Source: SZUA-584 sp040768905 (GTDB lineage Bacteria > Bacillota > Clostridia > Christensenellales > SZUA-584). Taken from it: DNA of 64,000 nucleotides. The position numbers and the translations under genes were made by a program. The DNA is taken from contig JAXGMA010000001.1 in assembly GCA_040768905.1 (NCBI GenBank), positions 1,674,001 through 1,738,000 on the forward strand. The letters run 5' to 3'. The notes under the pieces were generated by a model. It worked only from the letters and a program-made list of their open reading frames with translations. It was not told the DNA's origin and did no database searches. Shown piece by piece: positions 16,015-24,892 of the stretch; within the stretch, counting starts at the first letter, position 1; every line of letters begins with the position of its first letter.

Positions 16015-16695
16015 TTATACTAAGCGCCCAAGAGGCTTTAGCGGCCTTATCACAATGCTGCCGTTTTTGTATTCGGCGATCTGCGGCTCTCTGCTTTGCT
16101 GACCGGCAGGGAACGCAGCGATCTTGCCGCTGATCCTAAGCTGCTTGGGCATCAGGCAGTTTGCAGCCACCACGACATCGCTGCGGCCTGCAGCGCCTGC
16201 GTGAGCAAGCCCGCGCAGCGTGCCCATCACAGCGATGCTTCCCCCGGCGATCACTTCGGCGCCGTCATTGACATCGCCGAGCACAGTCACATCGCCCGCG
16301 CACTCCACACGCTGACCGCTGCGCAGCGTATGTGATATAAAAATGCTGTTGGCATCAAAAAACAGATTGGATATCAGTTTGACCCGCTTACCGCTTGCTC
16401 CTCGGGGCAGCTCTGCCGGCCTGACTGCGGTTTCCACTATTTTTGGCAGGGCTTCGTCACCGAACGATACATTGCTGATATCGTAATCCATCTCAAATAT
16501 TTTCTTGATCTCCTGCTTTTGCGCATGCTGAAGCTTGCGGCCGCTGATCACCACTTTGGTATCGCAGCCAGCGAAAAAGCCTTTGTGGCGTGATAGTTTG
16601 TCCCAAAGCGCGCTCTTTATCTCATTATAAGAGGCGGACGGCTGCATCATGATCTCCAGCACACCGCCCGACTTTCCTTTTATCGTTACCGACAT
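16015..16695 (-). CDS. minC: Septum formation inhibitor MinC
   Basis: Inhibits FtsZ ring assembly away from mid-cell. 226 residues: an N-terminal FtsZ-interacting domain (about 1-105) and a C-terminal right-handed beta-helix (about 110-215) with the MinC pattern HTLRSGQRVECAGDVTVLGDVNDGAEVIAGGSIAVMGTLRG.AHAGAAG. It lies 39 bases upstream of minD and 94 bases downstream of the PBP2 gene. Confidence 0.95.
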   Translation of the reverse strand: MSVTIKGKSGGVLEIMMQPSASYNEIKSALWDKLSRHKGFFAGCDTKVVISGRKLQHAQKQEIKKIFEMDYDISNVSFGDEALPKIVETAVRPAELPRGASGKRVKLISNLFFDANSIFISHTLRSGQRVECAGDVTVLGDVNDGAEVIAGGSIAVMGTLRGLAHAGAAGRSDVVVAANCLMPKQLRISGKIAAFPAGQQSREPQIAEYKNGSIVIRPLKPLGRLV

Positions 16696-16789
16696 TGTTG
16701 TCCTCGCAAAGCTTTATAGCAATCACAGTTCTACAAATATTATGGTTTTTCCTGCATAAACGACTTTTTTAACCATCTTTCTTTAAATA

Positions 16790-19312
16790 TCAGCGAACAA
16801 GCGAACCCACCTCAGGGATGGTCTGCTCAGCGACCACCTTTTTTCTGTCCATATAATAGTCAACGATATCCTTTGTCACGGCGATCGACATGCCGCCTGA
16901 ATGGCCGTGAGGTATAAAAACGACAACGGCGATCTCCGGCTCATCATACGGCGCAAAGCATACAAACCAGCTGTTGTTTTCCAGGTCGATATCCGAGACC
17001 TGCGCCGTGCCTGTTTTCCCGCCGATATCATCCCTGTATTTAAAATCTCTAAAAAATTTCTCCGCCGTGCCGTCCTGGTCGGTAACCACTTTCTGCATCC
17101 CGAGCTTGACCGCATCAAAGTAGGCTTTGGGCGCGTCGATCGTATTGAATACCTCTGGCTTCTTATCAAAGACCACCGTGCCGTCCTGGGCCACGACTTT
17201 ATCTACCAGTTGTGTTTCATAGACCGTCCCGCCGTTTACAAGAGCAGCCACATACCGCGCAACTGCAATAGGCGTCACTTGGATATAGCCCTGCCCCATC
17301 CCGGAAACCACCGTCATAAAAGGCGTCCAGCGCAGCTCGGCAATATGCGTCGCGATCTGGGTATCCCAGCCGTTTGCGCGTGAGATCTTTTCGGATACAC
17401 GCATATTGTCGGCCAGTATACTGCGCACATGGTCTCCCATCGAAAGGCCGTTTTTGTCCTTGAGGATATTGTTATCATCCCTATCCGCCGTCCATGAAAT
17501 ACCTGCAAGATACACAAGCTGCTCGGCAGTTGCGTCCAGCAGCTGCTCGTCATACTCCACATCGCGGGATTCCTCAATATTGTTGAGCACTCTGCGGATA
17601 GCGTTTTTCACAAGCTGGGGCATAGATGTGTCCTGCCTGTTGATCGGCTTTTCAGGATCAAAGAGTATCTGCTGGTTGCCTATCTGTCCGATGGCCTCTC
17701 CCGGCAGCTCAATGCCTGTAGAAGAAGCCAGCCCAAACTCTCTCCCCCATTTTCCGAGCAGGTTCATGCCCAAACCGTCAGCGACGGTGAAGAAAAAATA
17801 GTTGCAGCTGTTTTGCAGCCCCTCCACAATAGTCTGATTGCTGTGCCTCGCTGGATTCTTGACCCAGCACCTCGGCGCCTGGCCGTAACGCACGTCTTTT
17901 GTCCAGGGGCTTTCATCATCAATCCGCGTGTTGAGCGTGATCACATTTTCCATCAGCCCCGCGATGCCCGTTGTCATCTTGAAGATAGAGCCCGGCGTCG
18001 CGCGACTCGACACAGCCTTGTTGTAAAGCGGCGCTGTGATCTTCGCGTCGCCCTCAGTCAAAGCCTTGTAATCTTCCACCGGAATACCGCCGACAAACAG
18101 GTTAAGGTCAAAGCTCGGATAACTGCCCATTGCAAGCACTTCGCCCGTGTGCACGTCCAGCACGACCGCCGCACCCGATTCTGCCAGCCTCACTTTGCTG
18201 ATATCCTCAATTTTTTCTTTATAATCCTTAGAGTCCTTGTTTTTTTCATAGATCGCGAGCTGTTCTTTCTTGACTTCGGGTATATTCTTCGCCAGCGATT
18301 CCTCAAGCGCGAGCTGCAGCGGAATATCGATCGTGAGCATCACATTGAACCCCTGCATGGGTTCAGAGGATGAAAGCACATTCTGAACAACAGCCATATT
18401 GTCAATCTCAACTTCCTGTCTGCCCTGGCGTTCCGCGCTGTTGCCTGTCAAATAGGCCTCCATGGAGGCCTCTATGCCTTCTACGCCCACAAGGTCGTCC
18501 ACATTATACCCAAGCGTTCTGTACTTGCCCGGATTATCAGGCGTGCCCCATCCATCTTCCGTGATGCGCCCCATATAGCCGATGACGTGTGCCGCCACGG
18601 CGCTGCGCGGATAAATGCGTACCGTGCTGTCTTCGATGGTCATCCCCTCGAGCTCCAATCCCCGTGTGCTGATCTCCGCCACTGCCTGGATGCTCACATC
18701 GTAAGCCACATCAACGGGTTTGTAGGCGACCCATGAGGCAAGCTGAACGTCCTGCCAGACTGAAAGCACTTTCCGCGCATCCTCGTAGCACATTTCGGCC
18801 GGTATCTGGTACTTGTTCCTCAAAAACAGATAGATCTCCTCAGGCGTGCGGTTTAAGCCCACATACATGTTGGAACGCCAGTTTTTTTCGCGCTCTGCAA
18901 CAAAAGCCTCGTTGGTGATGCCCCACTCAAAGCCGTATTCGTCAGTTTCTTCATCGTGATAAATGGCGAAAGTGTCTACAGTCTTGCCGCCGTTGCGCTC
19001 GATGATATCGATAGTTTCGATGATAATGGCTGTATAGAATGCCCGATCCGTATCTTTATTCCGCATCGGGTCACGGTAAAACTGAACATTGAAAGCTTTT
19101 TGGTCGTACGCCAGCGGAAGCCCGTTACGGTCGAGGATACTGCCGCGCGCGCCGGAAATTGCGATCTCACGCGTCTTGGGTGCAGCAGCCTCTGCAGCAT
19201 ATTCGGCCCCCTTGACAAGCATGAGCTGAATAAGCTGAACGACGAGTACAATAAAAAACAGCAATGCCACACCGCCGAACACTATGAATCTGTTTTTGAC
19301 ATTGTAGTTCAT
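16790..19312 (-). CDS. mrdA: Penicillin-binding protein 2, peptidoglycan transpeptidase
   Basis: Class B PBP of the elongation machinery, cross-linking peptidoglycan outside the membrane. 840 residues: one N-terminal membrane segment (about 10-32), a PBP dimerisation domain beginning REIAISGARGSILDRNGLPLAYD, and a transpeptidase domain with the active-site Ser in TPGSIFKMTT, the SCN motif (NSCNYFF) and KTGTAQ. It is longer than the roughly 650-700 residues of enterobacterial PBP2, with extra insertions in the transpeptidase domain, as is common in Clostridia. First gene of the min operon; the usual mreBCD genes are not next to it here. Confidence 0.93.
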   Translation of the reverse strand: MNYNVKNRFIVFGGVALLFFIVLVVQLIQLMLVKGAEYAAEAAAPKTREIAISGARGSILDRNGLPLAYDQKAFNVQFYRDPMRNKDTDRAFYTAIIIETIDIIERNGGKTVDTFAIYHDEETDEYGFEWGITNEAFVAEREKNWRSNMYVGLNRTPEEIYLFLRNKYQIPAEMCYEDARKVLSVWQDVQLASWVAYKPVDVAYDVSIQAVAEISTRGLELEGMTIEDSTVRIYPRSAVAAHVIGYMGRITEDGWGTPDNPGKYRTLGYNVDDLVGVEGIEASMEAYLTGNSAERQGRQEVEIDNMAVVQNVLSSSEPMQGFNVMLTIDIPLQLALEESLAKNIPEVKKEQLAIYEKNKDSKDYKEKIEDISKVRLAESGAAVVLDVHTGEVLAMGSYPSFDLNLFVGGIPVEDYKALTEGDAKITAPLYNKAVSSRATPGSIFKMTTGIAGLMENVITLNTRIDDESPWTKDVRYGQAPRCWVKNPARHSNQTIVEGLQNSCNYFFFTVADGLGMNLLGKWGREFGLASSTGIELPGEAIGQIGNQQILFDPEKPINRQDTSMPQLVKNAIRRVLNNIEESRDVEYDEQLLDATAEQLVYLAGISWTADRDDNNILKDKNGLSMGDHVRSILADNMRVSEKISRANGWDTQIATHIAELRWTPFMTVVSGMGQGYIQVTPIAVARYVAALVNGGTVYETQLVDKVVAQDGTVVFDKKPEVFNTIDAPKAYFDAVKLGMQKVVTDQDGTAEKFFRDFKYRDDIGGKTGTAQVSDIDLENNSWFVCFAPYDEPEIAVVVFIPHGHSGGMSIAVTKDIVDYYMDRKKVVAEQTIPEVGSLVR

Positions 19313-19470
19313 TGTTCTCTCCCGGAACGAAGATTCACCGCCACCTGAGCAATTATATCATATCAGCCCGGCTGCCGCACAGACAATTCACGTATTGTTT
19401 ATAACTTTTGAGAAAGCTGCGCTTATTGCTTGCAAAAAAAATGGTTGTATACTATCATTGATATCAATCA

Positions 19471-19560
19471 GCATGAAGCTGGTGAGCTTCCCCCGCAAAG
19501 GGATCTATGCCAAGAAGGCTGCTCATAATACTATGAGGGTGCCTTTGCGGCATTCTTTTA
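19471..19560 (+). ncRNA. Candidate structured leader upstream of an ECF S-component
   Basis: Four nested or adjacent complementary pairs occur in about 100 bases: GAAGCT/AGCTTC (19475-19480 with 19485-19490), CTCATA/TATGAG (19522-19527 with 19532-19537), the long-range CCGCAAAGG/CCTTTGCGG (19493-19501 with 19542-19550) followed by a T-rich run, and GTGAGC/GCTCAC (19482-19487 with 19569-19574) next to the GAGGAGG ribosome site. The layout suggests a riboswitch or attenuator. I do not recognise the class; it does not match TPP, FMN, THF or preQ1-I consensus. Confidence 0.5.
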
Positions 19561-19578
19561 TTGAGGAGGCTCACTTTA

Positions 19579-20118
19579 ATGAGTAAAATCAAAAAACTTA
19601 TCCTGACAGGGCTCTGCGTTGCCATCGGCGTCGTGCTCCCGGTCGCGCTCCACTCTGTTCCTAACGGCGGCAGTATTTTCCTGCCCATGCACATCCCTGT
19701 TATTTTATGCGGCCTTATTTGCGGACCGCTCTTTGGCCTTGCCTGCGGCATATTAACGCCATTGCTCTCCAGCCTTTTGACAGGCATGCCCCCGATGGCC
19801 TTTGTGCCAAGCATGCTGTGCGAGCTTGCTGTCTATGGCCTGGTTGCAGGTTTGTTGATCAGAGCAGTCAAAACAAAAAGCAGCATCGCGAACATCTATA
19901 TTTCGCTGATCACCGCCATGATTTGCGGTCGTATCGTCTTCGGTGTTTTAAACGCTCTTATTTTCAGGGCCGGCGAATACTCCATGCAGATCTGGCTTAC
20001 AAGTGTGTTCGTCACATCCATTCCTGGCATTATTGTACAGCTGGTACTTATCCCGCTGCTTGTTTTTGCGTTGGAAAAAACCATGCTGGTTGAAAGGCAG
20101 AATAGAATTTCTTCCTGA
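19579..20118 (+). CDS. ECF transporter S-component, substrate unknown
   Basis: Membrane substrate-binding subunit of an energy-coupling factor vitamin or metabolite transporter. 179 residues from ATG 19579, nine bases after GAGGAGG. Five to six hydrophobic segments are visible, with GGSIFLPMHIPVILCGLICGPLFGL and LTPLLSSLLTGMPPMAFVP. These patterns are typical of PF12822-like S-components of unassigned specificity. The structured leader just upstream should sense the transported compound or its cofactor form. No ECF A or T subunit is nearby, so it would use a shared module as ThiT does. Confidence 0.85.
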   Translation: MSKIKKLILTGLCVAIGVVLPVALHSVPNGGSIFLPMHIPVILCGLICGPLFGLACGILTPLLSSLLTGMPPMAFVPSMLCELAVYGLVAGLLIRAVKTKSSIANIYISLITAMICGRIVFGVLNALIFRAGEYSMQIWLTSVFVTSIPGIIVQLVLIPLLVFALEKTMLVERQNRISS

Positions 20119-20188
20119 TTTGCCTATAGTTTTACGCAGCCACAGGCACATGCAGGAAGCGTGTGTTTTTTTTGTTTTCTTAATAATC

Positions 20189-20614
20189 TTAGGGTTTATT
20201 GGATTGCTCTTTTACTTTTTGGCATACCATATCGACAGCACGCGCTATGTATTCGGATACGCTCATGTCCGGTATCCCCGCGATATGCACGTTGCATTTG
20301 CCCATCGGTATCAGCACCTTTGCCGCCTTGCTCCGCGAAACAGCAAGGGCGATTTTCGGCGTGATCTCACCATGCAGAGCATCGGCAGCCATGATCCCGA
20401 TCGGGCCGACGATGATCTGAGCGTCTGCAGCGTTGACAACAACGGGGTTTTCGCCCGTTGCGCCTTGCGATGCACCTGCCTTGATCATTGCGGAAGTGGC
20501 GGCAGTGTTTGTGCCAACGGCAGTTATATCAACACCGGGGGCTTTTTCCAGCAGTTTTTCAACGATCGCTTTGCCCATTTTTCCGCCCTGGCCGTCTATC
20601 ACAAGTACTTTCAT
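20189..20614 (-). CDS. DUF3842 family protein
   Basis: 141 residues, cytoplasmic, with a Rossmann-like N-terminus (MKVLVIDGQGGKMGKAIVEKL) and the family segments AVGTNTAATSAMIKAGA, GATGENPVVVN and IVGPIGIMAADALHGEITP. I know this as a conserved Clostridia family without an assigned function; the glycine-rich loop suggests nucleotide or cofactor binding. It is preceded by AGGAGAGA and stands alone between two plus-strand transport genes. Confidence 0.8.
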   Translation of the reverse strand: MKVLVIDGQGGKMGKAIVEKLLEKAPGVDITAVGTNTAATSAMIKAGASQGATGENPVVVNAADAQIIVGPIGIMAADALHGEITPKIALAVSRSKAAKVLIPMGKCNVHIAGIPDMSVSEYIARAVDMVCQKVKEQSNKP

Positions 20615-20919
20615 TAGGTCTCTCCTGAAAATATACGTTCGTTGATTGTATCATAAACGAATCAGTCCTCTATATCAATCTCTTTGTTATTGTCACGAAT
20701 ACGGATTTAATAAAAGCCCTGTATAAAAAACAACGCACAATAGGCCCTGAAGTCAAAATGCAATTTCAAAAATTAAATATTTCAAAAACTATTGCATTCT
20801 TTTTTTTCTTGTGTTATTGTACCTGTGTAAAACCAATCAAGAAGACGATGATGTCAACGGGGCATTTTATGCTTTGGTTGGCATTTTTTATTTTAAATTT
20901 TTTATCGGAGGAAAGGAAA
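20615..20919. promoter_or_regulatory. Divergent intergenic region, amt promoter
   Basis: An AT-rich 305-base spacer without a gene. A plausible promoter for amt is TTGCAT (20792-20797), 17 bases, TATTGT (20815-20820). A 100-base untranslated leader would follow. No clear nitrogen-regulator operator was recognised. Confidence 0.4.
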
Positions 20920-22178
20920 ATGGCAGAACTGACAACACAGGCAGCCCTCAATAACGTCTGGATCCTGCTTTGCGCAGCACTCGTGTTTATCATGCACGAC
21001 GGGTTCGCCTGTGTGGAAGCAGGCATGACGCAGTCAAAAAACACAGTCAATATCATTATGAAGAATTTTATGACGATCGCCATCGGCGCGCTCTCTTACT
21101 ACGTGATCGGTTACTCACTGATGTACGGGGCGGACACGGCCGGTATCGTCGGTGTGCCGTTTATCGGCATAGTGGGCGATCCGTATATTTCGGATGCCCA
21201 GGGCGCCCAGATGCTGAGTTTGAATGTTTTCTGGTTTTTCCAGGCCGTATTTGCCGCCACATGTGCTACAATTGTCTCAGGAGCCATTGCAGAGCGCATG
21301 AAGTTCGGCGTATACTTAGGCTTCTGCCTCGTGATGTGCACGGTGATCTATCCCGTGACGGGACACTGGATATGGGGCGGCGGATGGCTGGGCGAGCTTG
21401 GTTTTACCGATTTTGCAGGCTCCATGGCTGTTCACGGAGTGGGCGGTTTTTCTGCTGTGATCGGTACAAAACTTGTTGGTGCGCGTGCCGGCAAATATCC
21501 GCACAGGAAAGCTGTACGCACCATACCCGGGCACAGTGTTCCGCTTGGGGCGCTCGGCGTCCTGCTGCTTTGGTTCGGTTGGTTTGGTTTTAACTGCGGC
21601 AGCGGCCTTGCAGCTACCGCCGATATCGGCCTTATTGCCGCCAATACTGTGCTTGCCGGTGCCGCGGGCGCCGTATCTGCCATGTATTTAAGCTTCATAC
21701 GCGGCTATCACCGCACCGATGTGGGGATGACCTTGAACGGATGCCTTGCAGGCCTTGTGGGCATCACGGCTGGTTGTGCGTTCGTCGAACCCTGGGCAGC
21801 GATCGTCATTGGCATTCTTTCCGGCGTGGTCATGAGTTTTTCAGTGAGGCTGCTCGATAATAAGCTTAGAATAGACGATCCCGTCGGCGCCGTTTCTTTT
21901 CACGGGATAACCGGTGCGTTCGGTACGCTCTGTGTTGGGCTCTTCGCCACTGGAAGCGGCGTGCTATATGGCATGGCGGCGGCATCTCACCGCTGCTCGT
22001 ACAGCTTCTCGGCGTTGCCGCATGCGGCGCTTACGCCATGCTATTGAGTTTCTTATATTTTTCAGTCGTTAAGAAGGTAATCGGTCTGCGCGTGAAGAAT
22101 GAAGATGAGATAAAAGGTCTTGATACTGCAGAACACGGCTGCACCGCATACAACGCGACCGGGATACTTGATATATAA
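20920..22178 (+). CDS. amt: Ammonium transporter Amt, frameshifted near its C-terminus
   Basis: Polytopic ammonium channel. ATG 20920 lies nine bases after GGAGG; the frame upstream of it is untranslated leader. The first 351 codons give a normal Amt: DGFACVEAGMTQSKNTVNI, WIWGGGWLG, DFAGSMAVHGVGGFSA, and SFHGITGAFGTLCVGLFA with the pore His. Near 21973 the frame is lost; the original frame ends at 22047 with unrelated residues. From 21975 the -1 frame continues the true protein, GGGISPLLVQLLGV, AMLLSFLYFSVVKKVIGL, and ends at TAA 22176-22178. A single lost base (for example an A before 21973) explains it. This is either a real lesion or a sequencing or assembly error. glnA follows 38 bases later. 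Confidence 0.85.
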
Positions 22179-22216
22179 AAATAAAAAAAATGTCATATAA
22201 AAAGGAGTGTTTAAAA

Positions 22217-23551
22217 ATGTCAAAGAGGTACACGAACAAAGATATCTTAAGGCTTGTTGAGGAAAACGATGTCAAGTTCATCCGGCTTCAGTTTACTGAT
22301 GTTTTCGGCATCTTAAAAAACGTGGCCATCACGTCAGGGCAACTCGAACGGGTGCTTGAAGAGGGCTGTATGTTCGACGGTTCTTCCATTGACGGCTTCG
22401 TCCGCATCGAAGAGTCGGATATGCTGTTAAAGCCCGACACCGATTCCTTCTCGATCTTTCCATGGCGGCCGCAACCGGGGAAGGTGGCAAGGCTGATCTG
22501 TGATGTTTATACTACAAACGGCCATCCCTATGAGGGCTGCCCCAGAAACGTTTTGAAAAAAGTGCTCGCGCAAGCAGCTGATATGGGGTACACCATGAAC
22601 GTCGGCCCGGAGTGCGAGTTCTTCCTTTTCCACACAGACACTGACGGCAACCCGACCACCATCACGCAGGACGAGGGAGGCTACTTTGACCTTGCCCCCA
22701 TCGACAAAGGAGAAGACGCGCGCCGCGATATCTGTCTCGCGCTTGAGGAAATGGGCTTTGAGATTGAAGCCTCGCACCACGAGGTCGCACAGGGCCAGCA
22801 CGAGATAGATTTTAAATACGGCGACGCGCTCGCAACGGCAGACAACATCATGACGTTCAAGATCGTGGTCAAGAGCATCGCGTCAAGGCACGGCTTGTAT
22901 GCCACATTTATGCCCAAACCTATTTTCGGTATCAGTGGCAGCGGCATGCACACCAATATGTCTTTGTGTACGAAAAACGGAAATGCTTTCTACGACAAAG
23001 ACGGCGAACTACAGCTTTCTTCAGTGGCATACGGCTATATTGCGGGCATCATGGAACACATCAAATCGATCGTCGCCGTCACCAACCCGACGGTCAATTC
23101 CTATAAGCGTTTGGTTCCCGGATATGAAGCGCCCTGTTATGTCGCATGGTCCGGACAAAACAGAAGCCCTCTTATCCGAATCCCTGCTTCAAGAGGCGCA
23201 GGCACCAGAGTCGAAGTGCGCAGCCCCGACCCGTCATGCAATCCGTATTTGTCTATCGCGCTGCTGCTTGCGGCAGGTCTTGACGGCATCAAAAAGGGCA
23301 TGACTCCGCCGCCTGCCGTCAACAAGAATATTTTCAGGATGACTGAATGTGAAATGGATGAGTGCGGCGTGTCCAGCCTGCCGGCAAATCTTTATGATGC
23401 ATTGCAGCTTTTCAAGAGCAGCACACTTGTCAAAGAGACGTTGGGCGACCATATGTTCGATGTCTTCCAGATATTCAAGAACAAAGAATGGGATGCTTTC
23501 CGAACGGCCGTCCACCCGTGGGAGATCAAGCAGTATCTTACAAAATATTAG
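22217..23551 (+). CDS. glnA: Glutamine synthetase type I
   Basis: ATP-dependent synthesis of glutamine from glutamate and ammonium; cytoplasmic dodecamer. ATG 22217 follows AAAAGGAG. The 444-residue length and the sequence fit the GSI-alpha subtype of Bacillota. Motifs: beta-Grasp LQFTDVFGILKNVAI, MFDGSSIDGF, NVGPECEFFLF, the ATP-binding KPIFGISGSGMHTNMSL and ASRGAGTRVEVRSPDPSCNPYL. No adenylylation-site Tyr motif of the GSI-beta type is seen. Probably co-transcribed with amt. Confidence 0.97.
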   Translation: MSKRYTNKDILRLVEENDVKFIRLQFTDVFGILKNVAITSGQLERVLEEGCMFDGSSIDGFVRIEESDMLLKPDTDSFSIFPWRPQPGKVARLICDVYTTNGHPYEGCPRNVLKKVLAQAADMGYTMNVGPECEFFLFHTDTDGNPTTITQDEGGYFDLAPIDKGEDARRDICLALEEMGFEIEASHHEVAQGQHEIDFKYGDALATADNIMTFKIVVKSIASRHGLYATFMPKPIFGISGSGMHTNMSLCTKNGNAFYDKDGELQLSSVAYGYIAGIMEHIKSIVAVTNPTVNSYKRLVPGYEAPCYVAWSGQNRSPLIRIPASRGAGTRVEVRSPDPSCNPYLSIALLLAAGLDGIKKGMTPPPAVNKNIFRMTECEMDECGVSSLPANLYDALQLFKSSTLVKETLGDHMFDVFQIFKNKEWDAFRTAVHPWEIKQYLTKY

Positions 23552-23606
23552 CAATTTGGAAAGTTTTTAAGGCTTTCCGGTACGCTTCTTTTTAGGCATT
23601 TTGTTT

Positions 23607-23650
23607 CGGAGCGCAGGCACTGCGCTCCGGAGCCAAAAGGCCTTTTTACT
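23607..23650 (+). terminator. Probable terminator after glnA
   Basis: The perfect inverted repeat CGGAGCGCAG/CTGCGCTCCG (23607-23616 with 23620-23629, three-base loop) is followed by an AAAAGGCCTTTTT segment. The T run is displaced from the stem by about a dozen bases, so efficiency is uncertain. Confidence 0.6.
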
Positions 23651-23704
23651 GTCCAATATAATTTTCCTCAAAAAAACTATAATTTTGTCACATTTCGCCG
23701 ATCG

Positions 23705-23722
23705 TGTCCGAATTTTCGGACA
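23705..23722. promoter_or_regulatory. Perfect 18-bp palindrome, candidate operator
   Basis: TGTCCGAATTTTCGGACA has perfect eight-base arms around TT. It lies 47 bases upstream of a small membrane-protein gene, in an AT-rich promoter-like region. The symmetry and position suggest the site of a dimeric repressor; the regulator is unknown. Confidence 0.5.
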
Positions 23723-23768
23723 ATATATCTTGTAATATGAACATATATTCTGTTTTTGGGAGGGTGTT

Positions 23769-23927
23769 ATGCTGGAAAGGATCGCCGCTTCGGGCATACT
23801 CGTTATCGGGGCTTTTGTTTTTTTTGTTTTGTTTGTGGCCCTGTTGTTTCTGATGGAAAGAAAACCGAAAAAGCCGACTGTACGGCTGCGCGTGATACGC
23901 TGCGGGAAAACCGACAGGGCGGCATAA
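23769..23927 (+). CDS. Small single-pass membrane protein (52 residues)
   Basis: ATG 23769 follows GGGAGGG at a good distance. The product MLERIAASGILVIGAFVFF... has one membrane segment (about residues 7-29) and a strongly basic tail (KPKKPTVRLRVIRCGKTDR) with a single Cys. Topology would put the basic tail in the cytoplasm. I do not recognise a family. The strong ribosome site and the palindrome upstream support it as a real, regulated gene. Confidence 0.55.
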   Translation: MLERIAASGILVIGAFVFFVLFVALLFLMERKPKKPTVRLRVIRCGKTDRAA

Positions 23928-24021
23928 AAAGGATAAAAGTGATCGCAGCTGAAATTTACCGTTTTTTTATGAACGCTTCCTCTTGTTTAAATGCCCAACG
24001 CATTGTGGTACAATGTTCCAA

Positions 24022-24114
24022 GCTGATGTGAGCCTTTTTTTATCGGCATTGACGGAAGATGAGTACCACAGGGCCACACGCCAACCGTTATAAAAAGGCA
24101 AGTCAATGCAAAGC
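24022..24114 (+). ncRNA. Candidate structured leader upstream of the trmN6-like/rsmI pair
   Basis: An extended -10 (TGGTACAAT, 24006-24014) precedes a segment rich in complementarity: GCCTTTTT..AT (24032-24043) with ATAAAAAGGC (24090-24099), GCATTGAC (24046-24053) with GTCAATGC (24102-24109), and ACGG (24052-24055) with CCGT (24085-24088). The first two pairings cross, so they are either mutually exclusive or form a pseudoknot. GTACCACA (24063-24070) can also pair with TGTGGTAC inside the promoter region. The core CCACAGGG...GCC.ACCG is faintly like a ZTP riboswitch but lacks its CCTGGGC. No class is assigned. Confidence 0.45.
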
Positions 24115-24133
24115 GGTGAAATAAACGGAGAAA

Positions 24134-24889
24134 ATGAGAAAGCGACGCTTGCGTGATATTGAACTCAAACCGGGCGAAAAAATCGAAGACTTGCAAAACG
24201 GGTATAGGGTGATTCAACATCCTGAGTTTTTTTCGTTTGGCACGGATGCGGTGCTGCTCGCGCATTTTGCGGCATCAGCAGCACGCGGGCATGTCGTAGA
24301 CTTTGGCACAGGCTGTGGCATCATACCGCTGCTGCTCTGCGCGCGGTGCAAAGATATCCATGTCACAGGTATCGAAGTGCAGCATAAGCTTGCTGATATG
24401 GCGCGGCGCAGCGTTTGTGCCAACGAACTTGAATCACGCATACGCATCGTCTGCGCGGATTTGAAGGATGCACGTTTTTTGGAGCTTCAAGGCGTGGACA
24501 TGGTGGTTTCCAATCCGCCATATGAAAAGGCGGGCGCAGGCAAGCAAAACGCAAGCGTTCAGCATAACATCGCCAAGCGCGAGGTTAAATGCACGCTTGA
24601 TGACGTGCTTGACGCTGCCGCAAAGCTGCTGCGCACCGGCGGCCGGCTTTGCTTGATCTACCGCACAGAGCGGCTCGCAGAGCTGTTGGCAAAAATGCGC
24701 GCCATCGCCATCGAACCTAAGCGTATACAGCTGGTGGCGCCGTCACACGGCAAAGCGCCCAACTTCGCACTCGTTGAAGGCAGAAAAAATGCGCGCGAGG
24801 GACTTGTGTTTTTACCGACTCTTGAAATTTACGAAGCGGACGGCGGCTACACGGCACCCTTAAAAAAAATCTACGGCAGGGAGGGTTGA
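24134..24889 (+). CDS. tRNA1(Val) A37 N6-methyltransferase-like SAM methyltransferase
   Basis: 251 residues, Rossmann-fold methyltransferase of the YfiC/TrmN6 group. Motif I VVDFGTGCGIIPLLL binds S-adenosylmethionine, and VVSNPPYEKAGAGKQNAS carries the NPPY motif used by N6-adenine methyltransferases. TrmN6 modifies A37 of tRNA-Val in enterobacteria; in Bacillota this group is usually found, as here, directly beside rsmI. Start ATG 24134 after ACGGAG. Only three bases separate it from rsmI, so the two are co-transcribed. Confidence 0.85.
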   Translation: MRKRRLRDIELKPGEKIEDLQNGYRVIQHPEFFSFGTDAVLLAHFAASAARGHVVDFGTGCGIIPLLLCARCKDIHVTGIEVQHKLADMARRSVCANELESRIRIVCADLKDARFLELQGVDMVVSNPPYEKAGAGKQNASVQHNIAKREVKCTLDDVLDAAAKLLRTGGRLCLIYRTERLAELLAKMRAIAIEPKRIQLVAPSHGKAPNFALVEGRKNAREGLVFLPTLEIYEADGGYTAPLKKIYGREG

Positions 24890-24892
24890 AAA

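Noticed and set aside
24046..24109. ZTP riboswitch call
   Set aside because: Only CCACAGGG and a weak ACCG are shared; the conserved CCTGGGC segment is missing and the downstream genes are not folate or purine genes.
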